Source of the DNA: CAYWFP01 sp964457365
Lineage (GTDB): Bacteria; Planctomycetota; SZUA-567
Length of the DNA: 64,000 nt
Direction: 5' to 3'
Assembly (NCBI GenBank): GCA_964457365.1
Contig: CAYWFP010000001.1
Coordinates: forward strand, 77,551 to 141,550
Below, one piece after another: positions 32,323 through 41,160 of this stretch (the stretch's first letter is position 1; the number at the start of each line of letters is the position of its first letter). A model generated the notes under the pieces. It ran no database searches, was not told the DNA's origin, and worked only from the letters and a program-made list of their open reading frames with translations. A program made the position numbers and the translations under genes.

Positions 32323-34673
32323 TTATCCGCGCAGGTAGTTGTCGATGGCCACGGCCGCAACTTTGCCCGCGCCCATGGCCTCAATCACCGTTGCCGCGCC
32401 GGTGGTGATGTCGCCGCCGGCGAAGACGCCGGGGATGTTGCTCATCATGTTCTCGTCGACCTCGATCAGCCCCTTCCTGCCGAGCTTCAGCTCCGGCCAG
32501 CTCTTGGTCAGGAGCGGATTCGGATTCTGGCCGATGGCGACGACGAACTGGTCCACCTCGAGTACGTGCTCGCTCCCCCGTACCGGCACCGGGCGGCGGC
32601 GGCCGGAGTCGTCCGGTTCGCCCAGTTCAATCACCTGGCACCTCAGTCCCTTGACCCAGCCGTCGTTATCGCCGACCACCTCGACGGGGTTGGTCAGTTC
32701 CTTGAAGACGACGCCCTCCTCCAGCGCGTGGGCGATCTCCTCGTCGCGCGCGGGCATCTCCTTCCGGGTACGGCGGTAGACGATGTAGACGTTCTCCGCG
32801 CCGAGCCGGAGCGCCGAGCGCGCCGCGTCCATGGCGACGTTGCCGCCGCCGACCACCGCGACGTTGCGCCCGCGTAGCACCGGCGTGTCGTACTCGGGGT
32901 AGCGGTAGGCTTTCATCAGGTTGACGCGGGTGAGGAACTCGTTGGAGCTGTAGACGCCCTTGAGGTTCTCGCCGGGAATATTCATGAACGAAGGCACCCC
33001 CGCGCCGGTGCCCAGGAAGACCGTGTCGAACCCGCTCTGCATGAGCATCGGCACCGTCAGCGCGTTGCCGATGGGCATGTCGCAGCGGAACTTCACGCCG
33101 AGGCGCTCGAGGTAGCGGCACTCGCGCTNNNNNNNNNNACGATCGCCTTGGGCAGGCGGAACTCGAGGATGCCGTAGATCAAGACGCCGCCCGGGGCGTG
33201 CAAGGCTTCGAAGATCGTCACCGCGTGCCCCTTCAGCGCCAGGTCGCCCGCGGCGGTCAGCCCCGCCGGCCCCGCGCCGATCACGGCCACGCGCTTGCCC
33301 GTGGGCAAGGCCGGTTCGGGGACGGAGACCTCGCCGACGGCGGCCTCGGTGTCGGCGGCGAAGCGCTCGAGCCGTCCGATGGCGACAGGGTTCCCTTTCT
33401 TCGCCAGCACGCACATCGCCTCGCACTGCGTCTCCTGCGGACAGACCCGGCCGCAGATCGCCGGCAGCGTGTTGGTCTCCTTCAACTTCAGCGCCGCCTG
33501 CAGGAAATGCCCCTCGCGGATCAGGCCGATAAAGGCCGGGATGTCGATGCCCACCGGGCAGCCCTTGGTGCAGGGCGCGGCCTTGCACTGCAGGCAGCGC
33601 TGCGCCTCGGCCACGGCCATGTCGCGGGCGTAGCCGGTGGCCACCTCGGTAAAGTGGCGCACCCGTACCAGCGGGTCCTGCGCGGGCATGCTCACGCGTG
33701 CGGCGGCCTGGGGGATGCGCGCGGCCTCGGCATAGGTCGGCACGGCCGGCTCGGTCGGGAGCTTCGGCGCCGGCGCCGGGCCGGCGGTCGGGGCCTGGAT
33801 GCGCGCCGCGTCGTCGTAGGTGCTCAGGCGGCTCAGCAGCAGGTCGAAGTCGACCTCGTGGCCGTCGAACTCCGGGCCGTCGACGCAGGTGAACTTCGTT
33901 TCGCCGCCGACCTCGACGCGGCAGCCGCCGCACATGCCGGTGCCGTCGACCATGATCGAGTTCAGCGAGACGATGGTCTTGATCTTCGCCTCCCGCGTCA
34001 GTCTCGTCACCGCGCGCATCATCACCGGCGGGCCGATAGCGACGACGCGGTCGATCTTCTCGCCCGCGTCGATCAGCCGCTGCAGCACGGTGGTGACGAA
34101 GCCTTTCTCCCCTTCGCTGCCGTCGTCGGTGGCCACGAAGAGCTCCTCCGCGCAGGCGGTCATTTTCTCGCGCCAGAACAGGAGGTTCTTGTTGCGCGCG
34201 CCCATGATGCCGTAGACGGTGTTGCCCGCCGCGTGCAGCGCTTTCTGGATCGGGTAGATCGGCGCCACGCCCAGTCCGCCGCCGATGCAGACGACGGTGC
34301 CGAAGTTGTCGATCTCGCTGGCGTGCCCGAGCGGGCCGACCACGTCGAGGAACCGATCGCCCAGGCCGAGTTCGGCCAGCTTGCGGCTGGCGCGGCCGAC
34401 GACCTGCATCGCCATGGTGATGGTGCCCGCCTGCGGGTCGAAGTCGGCGATGGTCAGCGGGATGCGTTCGCCCTTCTCGTCGCCGCGGACGACGAGGAAC
34501 TGTCCCGGCCGGCCGAAGGTGGCGATGGCGGGGCAGCAGACGACGTATTCGAGAATCTCCGGCGCCAGTTCGTACCGGCTCTCGATGCGGTTGAGGCGCT
34601 CGTCGCCGGCGGTCAGAATGCTGTAGGTCTTGGCGGGGTCGATGTGACAGGCGCCTTCGTGGGTCGTACTCAT
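32323..34673 (-). CDS. fused NfnAB-type ferredoxin:NADP oxidoreductase (assembly gap inside)
   Basis: The N-terminal half (~residues 1-300) is the small subunit of NfnAB/SudAB: an FNR-like FAD/NAD module ('CIGGGLGVAPIYPIQKAL') ending in the 2Fe-2S segment 'GMCGGCRVEVGG'. A linker leads to the large subunit, which is GltD-like: 4Fe-4S motif 'CLQCKAAPCTKGCPVGID', FAD fold 'VAVIGAGPAGLTAAGDLALK', second Rossmann 'VAVVGGGNVAMDAARSAL' and the end 'GVFAGGDITTGAATVIEAMG'. Such enzymes couple NADH, NADPH and ferredoxin pools or act as sulfide dehydrogenase. Ten N at 33129-33138 shift the frame. Homology predicts only about two missing bases there (Val-x-Arg-Glu), so the gene is probably intact. The start has GAGG upstream. 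Confidence 0.85.
33129..33138. other. assembly gap (10 N)
   Basis: A run of ten N lies inside the nfnAB-type gene. The reading frame differs on its two sides. Joining the sides with 2 bases restores a continuous protein in which 'LPKAIV' is followed by 'x-RECRY', matching family spacing. Confidence 0.97.
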
Positions 34674-34692
34674 GGGGGCGGTTCCTCGTGCG

Positions 34693-34737
34693 AAAAAAGG
34701 CGAAGACGACGAAGCGCCGCCTCGTTGCCGGCGGCGC
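34693..34737 (-). terminator. probable terminator after the aminotransferase operon
   Basis: On the - strand a perfect 8-bp stem GCGCCGCC/GGCGGCGC (34737-34714) is followed 15 nt later by six T (34698-34693). It lies between the aminotransferase stop (34792) and the nfnAB-type start (34673). The T-run is further from the stem than usual. Confidence 0.5.
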
Positions 34738-34791
34738 CCCTCGGATTCCATGGTAAGCGATCGGCATCGCGGTCGCAAGCGTCGAGGCGGA

Positions 34792-35658
34792 CTATTTCGC
34801 CGCGCGGGCGATTTCCTCCCGGTAGGCTTCGCGCAGGCTGTCGGTGACCGGCCCCGGAACGGGCGCGAAGGTCTGCGTATCGAGCCGTTGCACCGGCGCC
34901 ACTTCCAGCACGCAGGAGGTGAGGAAGAGCTCGCTCGCCTCGGCGAGGCGCGCGGGCGGGAGACGCTCCTCGTGGACGACGATGCCCAGCCGCGCGGCCA
35001 GGTGCATCACCGTCTCGCGGGCGATGCCCGGCACCAGCCCCTCGCTCGGCGGCGGCGTCACCAGCGTCCGGTCGATCACGGCGAAGAGGTTGGCCGCGTC
35101 GGTCTCCAGCGCGCAGCCCTCGTGGTCGAGCAGCAGCGCCTGGTCGGCGCCCGCCTGCTCGGCTTCGCGCCGGGCGGCGCGGTTGAAGACGTACCCGCTC
35201 AGGCAGTGCCGGGCCAGCGGCGCGCCGCGCAGGCGGCGTAGCGGCGAGCCCGCCAGCGCGATCCCCTCGGCGTAGTAACGTTCCTCGGGCAGGAACGGCT
35301 CGACGGTCAATATCGCGTTGGGCTCGGCCGCCTCCCTGCCGCCTTCGGGATGCAGCGGGCCGGCGCTGACGGTGAGGCGGGCGATGGCGTCGGGACAGCG
35401 GTTGCGCTTGCAGAGTTCCTTGATGTCGTGCTCGAGCCGACGCTCGCCGAGGACGTGCGCTATCGGCAGCGGCCCGGCGGTGAGCGAGCGGGCCAGCCGG
35501 TCGACGTGGCGGCTCAACCGCAGCAGCTTGCCGCCGTAGACGCGCAACTCGGTGAAGCAACCCTCGCCGTAGAGGAAACCGCGGTCGGTGGCCTGGATGC
35601 GCGCCAGGTCGCGGTGGATCACCTCGCCGTTACGATTGACGTACATGGCCGCACGCAT
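34792..35658 (-). CDS. class IV aminotransferase-fold protein lacking the PLP lysine
   Basis: This 288-aa protein has the fold-type IV aminotransferase layout (branched-chain/D-amino-acid aminotransferase, aminodeoxychorismate lyase). Family features are 'DRGFLYGEGCFTELRVY' (25-41), 'RLSRHVDRL', 'GADQALLLDHEGCALETDAA' (170-189, including the conserved Glu) and 'GLVPGIARETVMHLA'. The cofactor lysine normally found in a segment like R-H-K-x-x-N is absent: the sequence reads 'PLARHCLSGYVFN', with Cys152 at that place. I checked the codons, and no nearby Lys substitutes. It may be inactive as a PLP enzyme, or have a changed role. It overlaps the DUF1638 gene by 29 bp. Confidence 0.78.
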   Translation of the reverse strand: MRAAMYVNRNGEVIHRDLARIQATDRGFLYGEGCFTELRVYGGKLLRLSRHVDRLARSLTAGPLPIAHVLGERRLEHDIKELCKRNRCPDAIARLTVSAGPLHPEGGREAAEPNAILTVEPFLPEERYYAEGIALAGSPLRRLRGAPLARHCLSGYVFNRAARREAEQAGADQALLLDHEGCALETDAANLFAVIDRTLVTPPPSEGLVPGIARETVMHLAARLGIVVHEERLPPARLAEASELFLTSCVLEVAPVQRLDTQTFAPVPGPVTDSLREAYREEIARAAK

Positions 35659-36412
35659 CCGGTTGGCAGGGGCCGAGCACGGCGCAGTCGTGGGTGGCCC
35701 GGATCGCCTCGCCCGGCGCGAGTACCAGGAACTCCTCCTCCGGCCAGTCGCCCCGCAGCAGCATCCGCAGCAGACGGAAATCCACCTGCCGCTCCTCGTA
35801 GCGCCAGCCGTTCTCGCCGGCGAACTCCCGCACGCGCGCGCGGTCTTCCTCGACGCCGGCGTAATCGTCGAGCAGCATCACCGCGCGGGTGTAGTTGGCC
35901 TTCCACGCGTCGACCAGCGTCTCCATGAGGTACTCCGCCTCCTCCTCGCCGTATTCCTCGACGTATTGCCGGTAGAGGCGTTCGCGCTCCTCGGGGCTGG
36001 TCACCTCTTCGCCGGTGCCGTAGCCGTACCAGCCGTCGGTGTCGTCGCGGTGGAGAAAGCCGCGCGCGAACCAGTAGGTACCCGGCTCTTCCTCGTGCTC
36101 GCGCGCGTAACGCGCCTTGCCGCCGAGGTAGAGGGTGACGCAGTCGTGCGCGCGCGGGATCGCCAGCGGCACCGCCGGCGCTTGCAGGCCGAGCGTGCCG
36201 TTGCTGCAGAGGCCGTAGACTATCAGCAGCGCGTCGACGTCCGGCGGCGTTTCGGCGACGACGCTCCGGATCTGCGCGCGCAGCTTCTCGGGTTCGTTGT
36301 GCAGGCCCTGCTGGATAAAACGGAGCGACAGCTCCGCCGGCGATGCGGCGGCGAGCGCCCGCAGTTCCTTGTCCAGGACGTCGCAGGCGACGACGTGGTA
36401 GCGCGCGGCCAT
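35630..36412 (-). CDS. DUF1638-family protein
   Basis: This 260-aa soluble protein matches DUF1638: 'VVACDVLDKELRAL' at the start, 'FIQQGLHNEPEKLRAQI', 'ALLIVYGLCSNGTLGL', 'LAIPRAHDCVTLYLGGKARY' and a Trp/Tyr-rich middle. Conserved Cys and His residues suggest a metal or corrinoid-related role. Related genes often sit near corrinoid methyltransferases, but none is visible here. Function is unknown. It is in a run of - strand genes starting at 37857 and overlaps the aminotransferase-fold gene, so the two are likely co-translated. Confidence 0.78.
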   Translation of the reverse strand: MAARYHVVACDVLDKELRALAAASPAELSLRFIQQGLHNEPEKLRAQIRSVVAETPPDVDALLIVYGLCSNGTLGLQAPAVPLAIPRAHDCVTLYLGGKARYAREHEEEPGTYWFARGFLHRDDTDGWYGYGTGEEVTSPEERERLYRQYVEEYGEEEAEYLMETLVDAWKANYTRAVMLLDDYAGVEEDRARVREFAGENGWRYEERQVDFRLLRMLLRGDWPEEEFLVLAPGEAIRATHDCAVLGPCQPDACGHVRQS

Positions 36413-36435
36413 GACGGTCTCCGCGAGGGGGTCGG

Positions 36436-36909
36436 TTACCGGGACTTGTTGCGCAGGCGGTCGAGTTCGCCGCCCTGGGTGTCGCGGTCGTGGGTGACCC
36501 AGTTCTCGAGCTCATCGCCGAGGGCCCGGGAGTCGATCTGCAGGCCTTCGAGCTTCCGGTTGGGCTTCTCCGTCAGGGCGATCTCCAACTCGTTCTCGTT
36601 GGCCGCCACCGGCACCACCTCCGCCAGGCCGGTCATGAAGAGCACCTGCTCCACGCTCGGCGGCGGGCGCAGCAGCAGGAAGCGGAAGCCCGCGCTCTCC
36701 ACCGATTCCAGGAAGGCGATGAAGTTGCCGAGCATGGTGGAGTTGACGTAGTCCACCGCGAAGAGGTCGATCACGTAGTTGCGGTCGATGCGTTCCTTGG
36801 GCGTGTGCAGGTAGGCCTCCAGCTCGCGGCTCTCGTAGGTGAAGGAGTCGAGCATGCCCTTGGGTTTGAGGATCCTGCAGTTGCCGCGCTCTTCGATTTC
36901 GATCGCCAT
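36436..36909 (-). CDS. STAS-domain protein (anti-sigma antagonist-like)
   Basis: This 157-aa protein has a STAS domain in residues ~1-115: strand 'CRILKPKGMLDSFTYESREL', the phospho-site context 'DLFAVDYVNSTMLGNFIAFL' (Ser57), and 'FRFLLLRPPPSVEQVLFMTG'. A ~40-residue charged tail follows, ending 'DRLRNKSR'. Such proteins are phosphorylated by RsbW-like kinases; one candidate kinase is encoded at 20535-21635. GAGGGG lies before the start. It sits between LolA-like and DUF1638 genes, an unusual location that may put envelope functions under partner-switch control. Confidence 0.78.
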   Translation of the reverse strand: MAIEIEERGNCRILKPKGMLDSFTYESRELEAYLHTPKERIDRNYVIDLFAVDYVNSTMLGNFIAFLESVESAGFRFLLLRPPPSVEQVLFMTGLAEVVPVAANENELEIALTEKPNRKLEGLQIDSRALGDELENWVTHDRDTQGGELDRLRNKSR

Positions 36910-36924
36910 ATGGTCCCCTCGGCA

Positions 36925-37857
36925 TTACCGCTTCTGCGCGGCCAGTTCCTTTTCCAGTTGCGCCTGTTCGATCTTCTTGCCGCTCTCGACCACGCGCATC
37001 TGCCCGGGCTTGTAGAGGTTGCCGAACCAGAAGTAATTCGGTTCGTACGCCGGCAGTGGCGGATTGGAGAGATTGGTCTGCACCAGTTCGAGTTCGCGTT
37101 CCTCGATTTCCTTCTTGCCCGGGACCATCTGCTCGGTGATCGGGTCGAAGGCCAGCTTGACCTTGACCTGGCGGATCTTCCACGGCAGGATCGTCTCCGG
37201 GCGCACCCAGATGACGATCTCGTCCCGCTCGGTCGGGATGGCGCCGTTGCCGGCGGGCTGCATCCGGCGTTTGAGTTCGAAGCGGTAGGTCGCCTCCGGC
37301 GCGCCCTCGTCGAGGAGGAAGCCGGCGATCTCGAACTCGTCGCGGAGCTCCTTGGCGCTGGCGATGGCCTGCCCGATGAGGAACGACGCCAGGTCGGTTC
37401 GCTTGCCTTTGCCGGCGGCGCTCTTGTGATGCATCCGCTCCACCAGTCGCTCGGGCTTGCCGGCCTCGTCGGGCGCCTGCGGATGCACTTCCCAGATGTG
37501 GGTCCCGTCGACGAGGAGCTTCCGGGCCTTCGTCATCGGCGGCAGCGGCTTGCCCGCGACGCGTACGCCGCGGTCGACCATGAGGAACCGGTCGGGCACC
37601 TTCGCGTCGATGAAGGCCAGCCGTTCGATCCAGGCGTTGGGGTTGAGAATCGTTTTGCCCTTGGTGCGGGTGATCAGCGTGGCGCTGATGCGGGTCAATT
37701 TCTGCTGCTTTTCGAAGAAATCGTCGATCCAGGCGTCGGCCTCTTCCGCCGTGAGCTTGCGTTCGTCCGCGACTGTCTCCTCTGCCCAACAGCCCAACGA
37801 AAGCGCCAGCAGCGTGATCAACAGCGCGAAGGACACGGAGAGAATGCGCGTGCGCAT
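36925..37857 (-). CDS. LolA-like periplasmic lipoprotein-carrier-fold protein
   Basis: This 310-aa protein has a Sec signal peptide (1-25, 'LLALSLGCWAEE'). The Cys near the cleavage site makes lipidation possible but not convincing. The mature N-terminus 'EEADAWIDDFFEKQQKLTRI', then 'SATLITRTKG', 'PDRFLMVDRG' and 'ARKLLVDGTHIWEVHPQ', follow the pattern of LolA-fold outer-membrane lipoprotein-sorting proteins, with a half-open beta-barrel expected. An MMPL exporter and a LolB-like lipoprotein are encoded immediately upstream, suggesting a lipid or lipoprotein delivery chain. It has its own promoter at 37896-37924. Confidence 0.65.
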   Translation of the reverse strand: MRTRILSVSFALLITLLALSLGCWAEETVADERKLTAEEADAWIDDFFEKQQKLTRISATLITRTKGKTILNPNAWIERLAFIDAKVPDRFLMVDRGVRVAGKPLPPMTKARKLLVDGTHIWEVHPQAPDEAGKPERLVERMHHKSAAGKGKRTDLASFLIGQAIASAKELRDEFEIAGFLLDEGAPEATYRFELKRRMQPAGNGAIPTERDEIVIWVRPETILPWKIRQVKVKLAFDPITEQMVPGKKEIEERELELVQTNLSNPPLPAYEPNYFWFGNLYKPGQMRVVESGKKIEQAQLEKELAAQKR

Positions 37858-37895
37858 GCAGCCTGCCTCGTCATTACAAGGGTCCGATACAACTC

Positions 37896-37924
37896 ATCTT
37901 AGCGCAGAGACCGCGGAGTGTCAA
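37896..37924 (-). promoter_or_regulatory. sigma-70 promoter for the LolA/STAS/DUF1638 operon
   Basis: On the - strand a perfect TTGACA (37924-37919) overlaps the stop codon of the MMPL gene; a 17-bp spacer and TAAGAT (37901-37896) follow, ~39 bp before ATG 37857. Confidence 0.75.
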
Positions 37925-40900
37925 TCGCTCCCCGCCGTTTTCGTTTCCGGTTTCGGCGGCGGCGCCAGGTACGGCAACAGCGCCGGGAAGACCACCAGGC
38001 TCGCCACCAGCACCGTCAGCAGCGCCAGCACCGACAGCAGCCCCAGCCCGGCGATGCTGTAAAGCCCCTCCAGGATCGCCACCGTCAGCGAACCGAAGCC
38101 GATCATGCTCGTCAGCGCCGTGATCATCAGCGCGCGCCCGGTCTCCACCACCATCGGCGTGACGTTGCGGCCTTCCTCGAAGTAGCGGTTGACCAGGTGG
38201 ATGCCGTTGTCGACGCCGAGGCCGATGATGATCGGCACGGTCAGCACGTTGATGAAGTTGAACGGGATCTCGAGCAGGCTCATGATGCCGAAGAAGAAGA
38301 GCAGCCCCAGCCCCACCGGCATGAAGCAGAAGATCACGCGCACGGGGTGGCGGATATAGAAGACCACCAGCACGCCCAGGCAGATGGCCACGATCCAGAA
38401 GGAGATGCCGATGAAGTCCTTCTTGACTACCTTGGCCAGCTCGTGCGCCAGCAGCGAGGTGCCGGTGACGGCCACCTTCGGGTCGTCGAAGACCGTCTCC
38501 GCGGAGGCGCCGTCGCGGCGCAGATCCAGGCGCGCGGAGAACTGCTTCAGCCACGACGTGCCGATCTTCGGCTCGCCGGTGAGGTTGTCCTCAGCGATGG
38601 GAAGATAGATGTTGGACTTGACGGTGAAGCCGGGGCGGTAGACGGTCACCGCCCTGACGCGCTGGTCCGGATCGGGGTACTTCGCCGGATCGGTCAGCGC
38701 CAGCAGCTCCGCCCGGGTCAACTCCGCGCCGGCGGGGTGGCGCCGGGTGACGCCGTCGCGGGCGACCGCGTCTTTGGCCAGCGTGACCGGGAAGGCCTCG
38801 GCGGGGGGGAGCTCCTCCTTGAGATAGTAGGTCTGCCGCCGCTGGGCGACGAAGCGCCGCACGAGCTGCCCCAGGCGCGTGCCGCGGAAGTCGCTCGGGA
38901 GGACCAGCGAGCGGTTCTTCACCCGCGCGGCGTGCGCTTCCAGCAGCGTCACGTTGAAGCGGATCTCCCGATCCTGCAGCGCCTGCTCCGGGAGAATCGC
39001 CTTCAGATCCGCCAGGGCGCGCTCGAAGTCGATCTCGGCGAGCAGGTCCAGTCGCGCGCGCTGCACGCTCGGCGGCGGCAGGTAGCGGGTGACGCTGTCG
39101 TAGTCGAGGACGAGGCCGTCGTCCTTGAGCCTGTCGAGTTCGTTCTGGTACGTCGCGGCCGTCTCCAGCGCGGCCTCCTCGTCGCGGCCCATGGCCAGGA
39201 AATACAGTTTGTTCGGGTTGCGCTTGGAGAACGCGCGGGCGATTTCGCCGTTGAGTTCGAAGGCGCGGTCGCGCGGGCGGAGCGTGGACATGCGCTTGTT
39301 GAAGTCCACCCCGCGCGTGGCGAGCGAGCCGATGCAGAGCGCGGCGAAGGCGCAGCCGGCCAGGGCCACCCCGGCGCGGTGGGCGGCGATGAAGCGGTCG
39401 ATCCGCGGCAGCAGGAAGCCGGTGGGCTTGAGCGTCCGCGGGTTCTCGGGCTTGCGCGCGTTGCGCCAGCTGATGAGCGCGGGAAGGACGAAGCACATCG
39501 CCGGCACCGAGAGCGCGATGCCCACCCCGGCGAGGATGCCGAATTCCGCGAGCTGGCGGAAGCGCGTGACGTGGAGCGCCAGGAAGGCGCAGCAGGTTGT
39601 GGCCATGCCGATGATGACGCCCCAGCCGGTGTGCGCCAGTGACTCGCCGAAGGCCTCGGCCACGGCCAGGCCGCGCGCGCGCTCCTCGACGTAGCGGTTG
39701 TAGATGTGGACGGCGTAGTCCACCCCCAGGCCGATGAGCACCGCGGCGAAGCCGCAGGAGACGAGGTTCAACTGGCCGAAGAGCAGCCACCCCACCCCGC
39801 CGGTCCAGGAGACGATCATGAGCAGGGGCGCGCCGATATAGGCCAGCACTCCGTACCGGCGGAAGAAGTAGCCGAAGAAGAGCAGCACCCCCACCGCGCT
39901 CGTCGCCAGCGTTCCCAGCAGGACGCCGTTGAGCCGGTTCTCGTAGCCGCGGGCGATTTCGTAGCCGCCGCCGTATTCGATCCGGAAGCGCGTACGCGCC
40001 GCCTCGGTCAAGCCGCTCCATTCGGCCGGGCGCACCAGGTCCGGCGCGTCCAGTTCCAGCACCAGCCGGTTGAGCCGGAGCCGCAACGGCGCGGGCAGCT
40101 CGTTCCGCTCGGCCTGTTTGACCAGGTGCAGCAGGCCGAAGTGTTTCTCGTGACGCGTCGCGCGCGCCAAGTAGCTCGCGGTCGCTTCCGGGCGGCGCAG
40201 CGCGTGGTTGATCCAGCGCAGCAGGAGCCGCAGGTGCGCGCCATCGGCGTCCGCGTCGGCGGCGACGGCCTCGGCGGCCTCCAGGGCCTCCGGCGGCAGG
40301 TGCGGCCGGATCGCGCCCAGCATGCTTTCCGCTTCGTGCGCGGCGAGCAGTCGTTGCGCCAGCCTCGGCGCGTCGGGCAGGTCCGCCGGCGTCAGCGGCT
40401 TCGAGCCGTAGATGGTCTCCGCCACCGTCGTTGCGATCAGCTGCATGACATGCTTGGAGAACTGGACGTTCTGCGCGGGGTAGCGCGGCTCGGCGATGAT
40501 CAGCAGCATGCGCCTGTCGTCGTCGACGAGGTATTCCTCGTAGGTGTTGTCCTCCTGCTTCTGGCCCAGCAGGTGCTGCAGGTTGTCGCGGAAGACCTGC
40601 GCGACGCCCAGCAAATTCAGCCGGACCGCGCGGCGCGCCTCGTCGCTGATCGGCTGGCCCAGGCGCTCGTTGGCGTTGACGATGGACGCCTCGATCGCCT
40701 CGCGCGAGGCGAGCAGTTTCCGCACCCGCTCGATGCCCGCCTCGTCCAGCAGCAGCAGTCCCCAGCGCGGCAGCTCCTGCTCGAGAAGCTGCTTCTTCTC
40801 GTCCTTGGCGAGCTTGCGGCAGAAGGCGTCGTTGAACTCGTCGCGGCGCCGCAGCCGCCGGGCGATCTCGTCGGCGAGAGGCTTGACCGTGCGCAAACTC

Positions 40901-41160
40901 TCGTCCGTGGCGTCGGGGTCGAGCCAGAAGACGACGACCGCTTCGTCGGCGGCGCCGAAGTCGGTGATGGCGCGAGTGAAGGCGCGCGCGGCGGGGATCT
41001 TCTGCGGCAACATGCGAGCGACGTTGAAGGTGCTCGTCGTGCCGTGCCAGAGGATCGGCACCAGCGCCGCAACCGTCAGCGTCAGGGCCAGGAGCACCAC
41101 GGGCCGGTAGTGCGTGCAGGCGATGCGGGCGACGGCGCGGAGGAGGCTGGTGCGAGTCAC
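37921..41160 (-). CDS. MMPL/RND (HAE3-type) exporter
   Basis: This 1079-aa inner-membrane transporter has a duplicated architecture: TM1 near residues 13-33, a large periplasmic domain, a bundle of five to six helices (~400-560), then a repeat with TM7, a second periplasmic domain, and helices in the last ~200 residues. Family motifs include 'IGLGVDYAVHIYNRYVEERA' and the equivalent 'IGLGVDNGIHLVNRYFEEGR', which carry the Asp residues used in proton relay. Members move lipids, hopanoids or sterols. The GTG start at 41160 overlaps the stop of the upstream lipoprotein gene (GTGA), so the two proteins are made together. Confidence 0.88.
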   Translation of the reverse strand: MTRTSLLRAVARIACTHYRPVVLLALTLTVAALVPILWHGTTSTFNVARMLPQKIPAARAFTRAITDFGAADEAVVVFWLDPDATDESLRTVKPLADEIARRLRRRDEFNDAFCRKLAKDEKKQLLEQELPRWGLLLLDEAGIERVRKLLASREAIEASIVNANERLGQPISDEARRAVRLNLLGVAQVFRDNLQHLLGQKQEDNTYEEYLVDDDRRMLLIIAEPRYPAQNVQFSKHVMQLIATTVAETIYGSKPLTPADLPDAPRLAQRLLAAHEAESMLGAIRPHLPPEALEAAEAVAADADADGAHLRLLLRWINHALRRPEATASYLARATRHEKHFGLLHLVKQAERNELPAPLRLRLNRLVLELDAPDLVRPAEWSGLTEAARTRFRIEYGGGYEIARGYENRLNGVLLGTLATSAVGVLLFFGYFFRRYGVLAYIGAPLLMIVSWTGGVGWLLFGQLNLVSCGFAAVLIGLGVDYAVHIYNRYVEERARGLAVAEAFGESLAHTGWGVIIGMATTCCAFLALHVTRFRQLAEFGILAGVGIALSVPAMCFVLPALISWRNARKPENPRTLKPTGFLLPRIDRFIAAHRAGVALAGCAFAALCIGSLATRGVDFNKRMSTLRPRDRAFELNGEIARAFSKRNPNKLYFLAMGRDEEAALETAATYQNELDRLKDDGLVLDYDSVTRYLPPPSVQRARLDLLAEIDFERALADLKAILPEQALQDREIRFNVTLLEAHAARVKNRSLVLPSDFRGTRLGQLVRRFVAQRRQTYYLKEELPPAEAFPVTLAKDAVARDGVTRRHPAGAELTRAELLALTDPAKYPDPDQRVRAVTVYRPGFTVKSNIYLPIAEDNLTGEPKIGTSWLKQFSARLDLRRDGASAETVFDDPKVAVTGTSLLAHELAKVVKKDFIGISFWIVAICLGVLVVFYIRHPVRVIFCFMPVGLGLLFFFGIMSLLEIPFNFINVLTVPIIIGLGVDNGIHLVNRYFEEGRNVTPMVVETGRALMITALTSMIGFGSLTVAILEGLYSIAGLGLLSVLALLTVLVASLVVFPALLPYLAPPPKPETKTAGSD

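Noticed and set aside
37918..39642. A 574-codon + strand frame opposite the MMPL gene
   Set aside because: It is antisense to a conserved transporter, rich in Arg/Gln/Asp, with no ribosome site and no motif.
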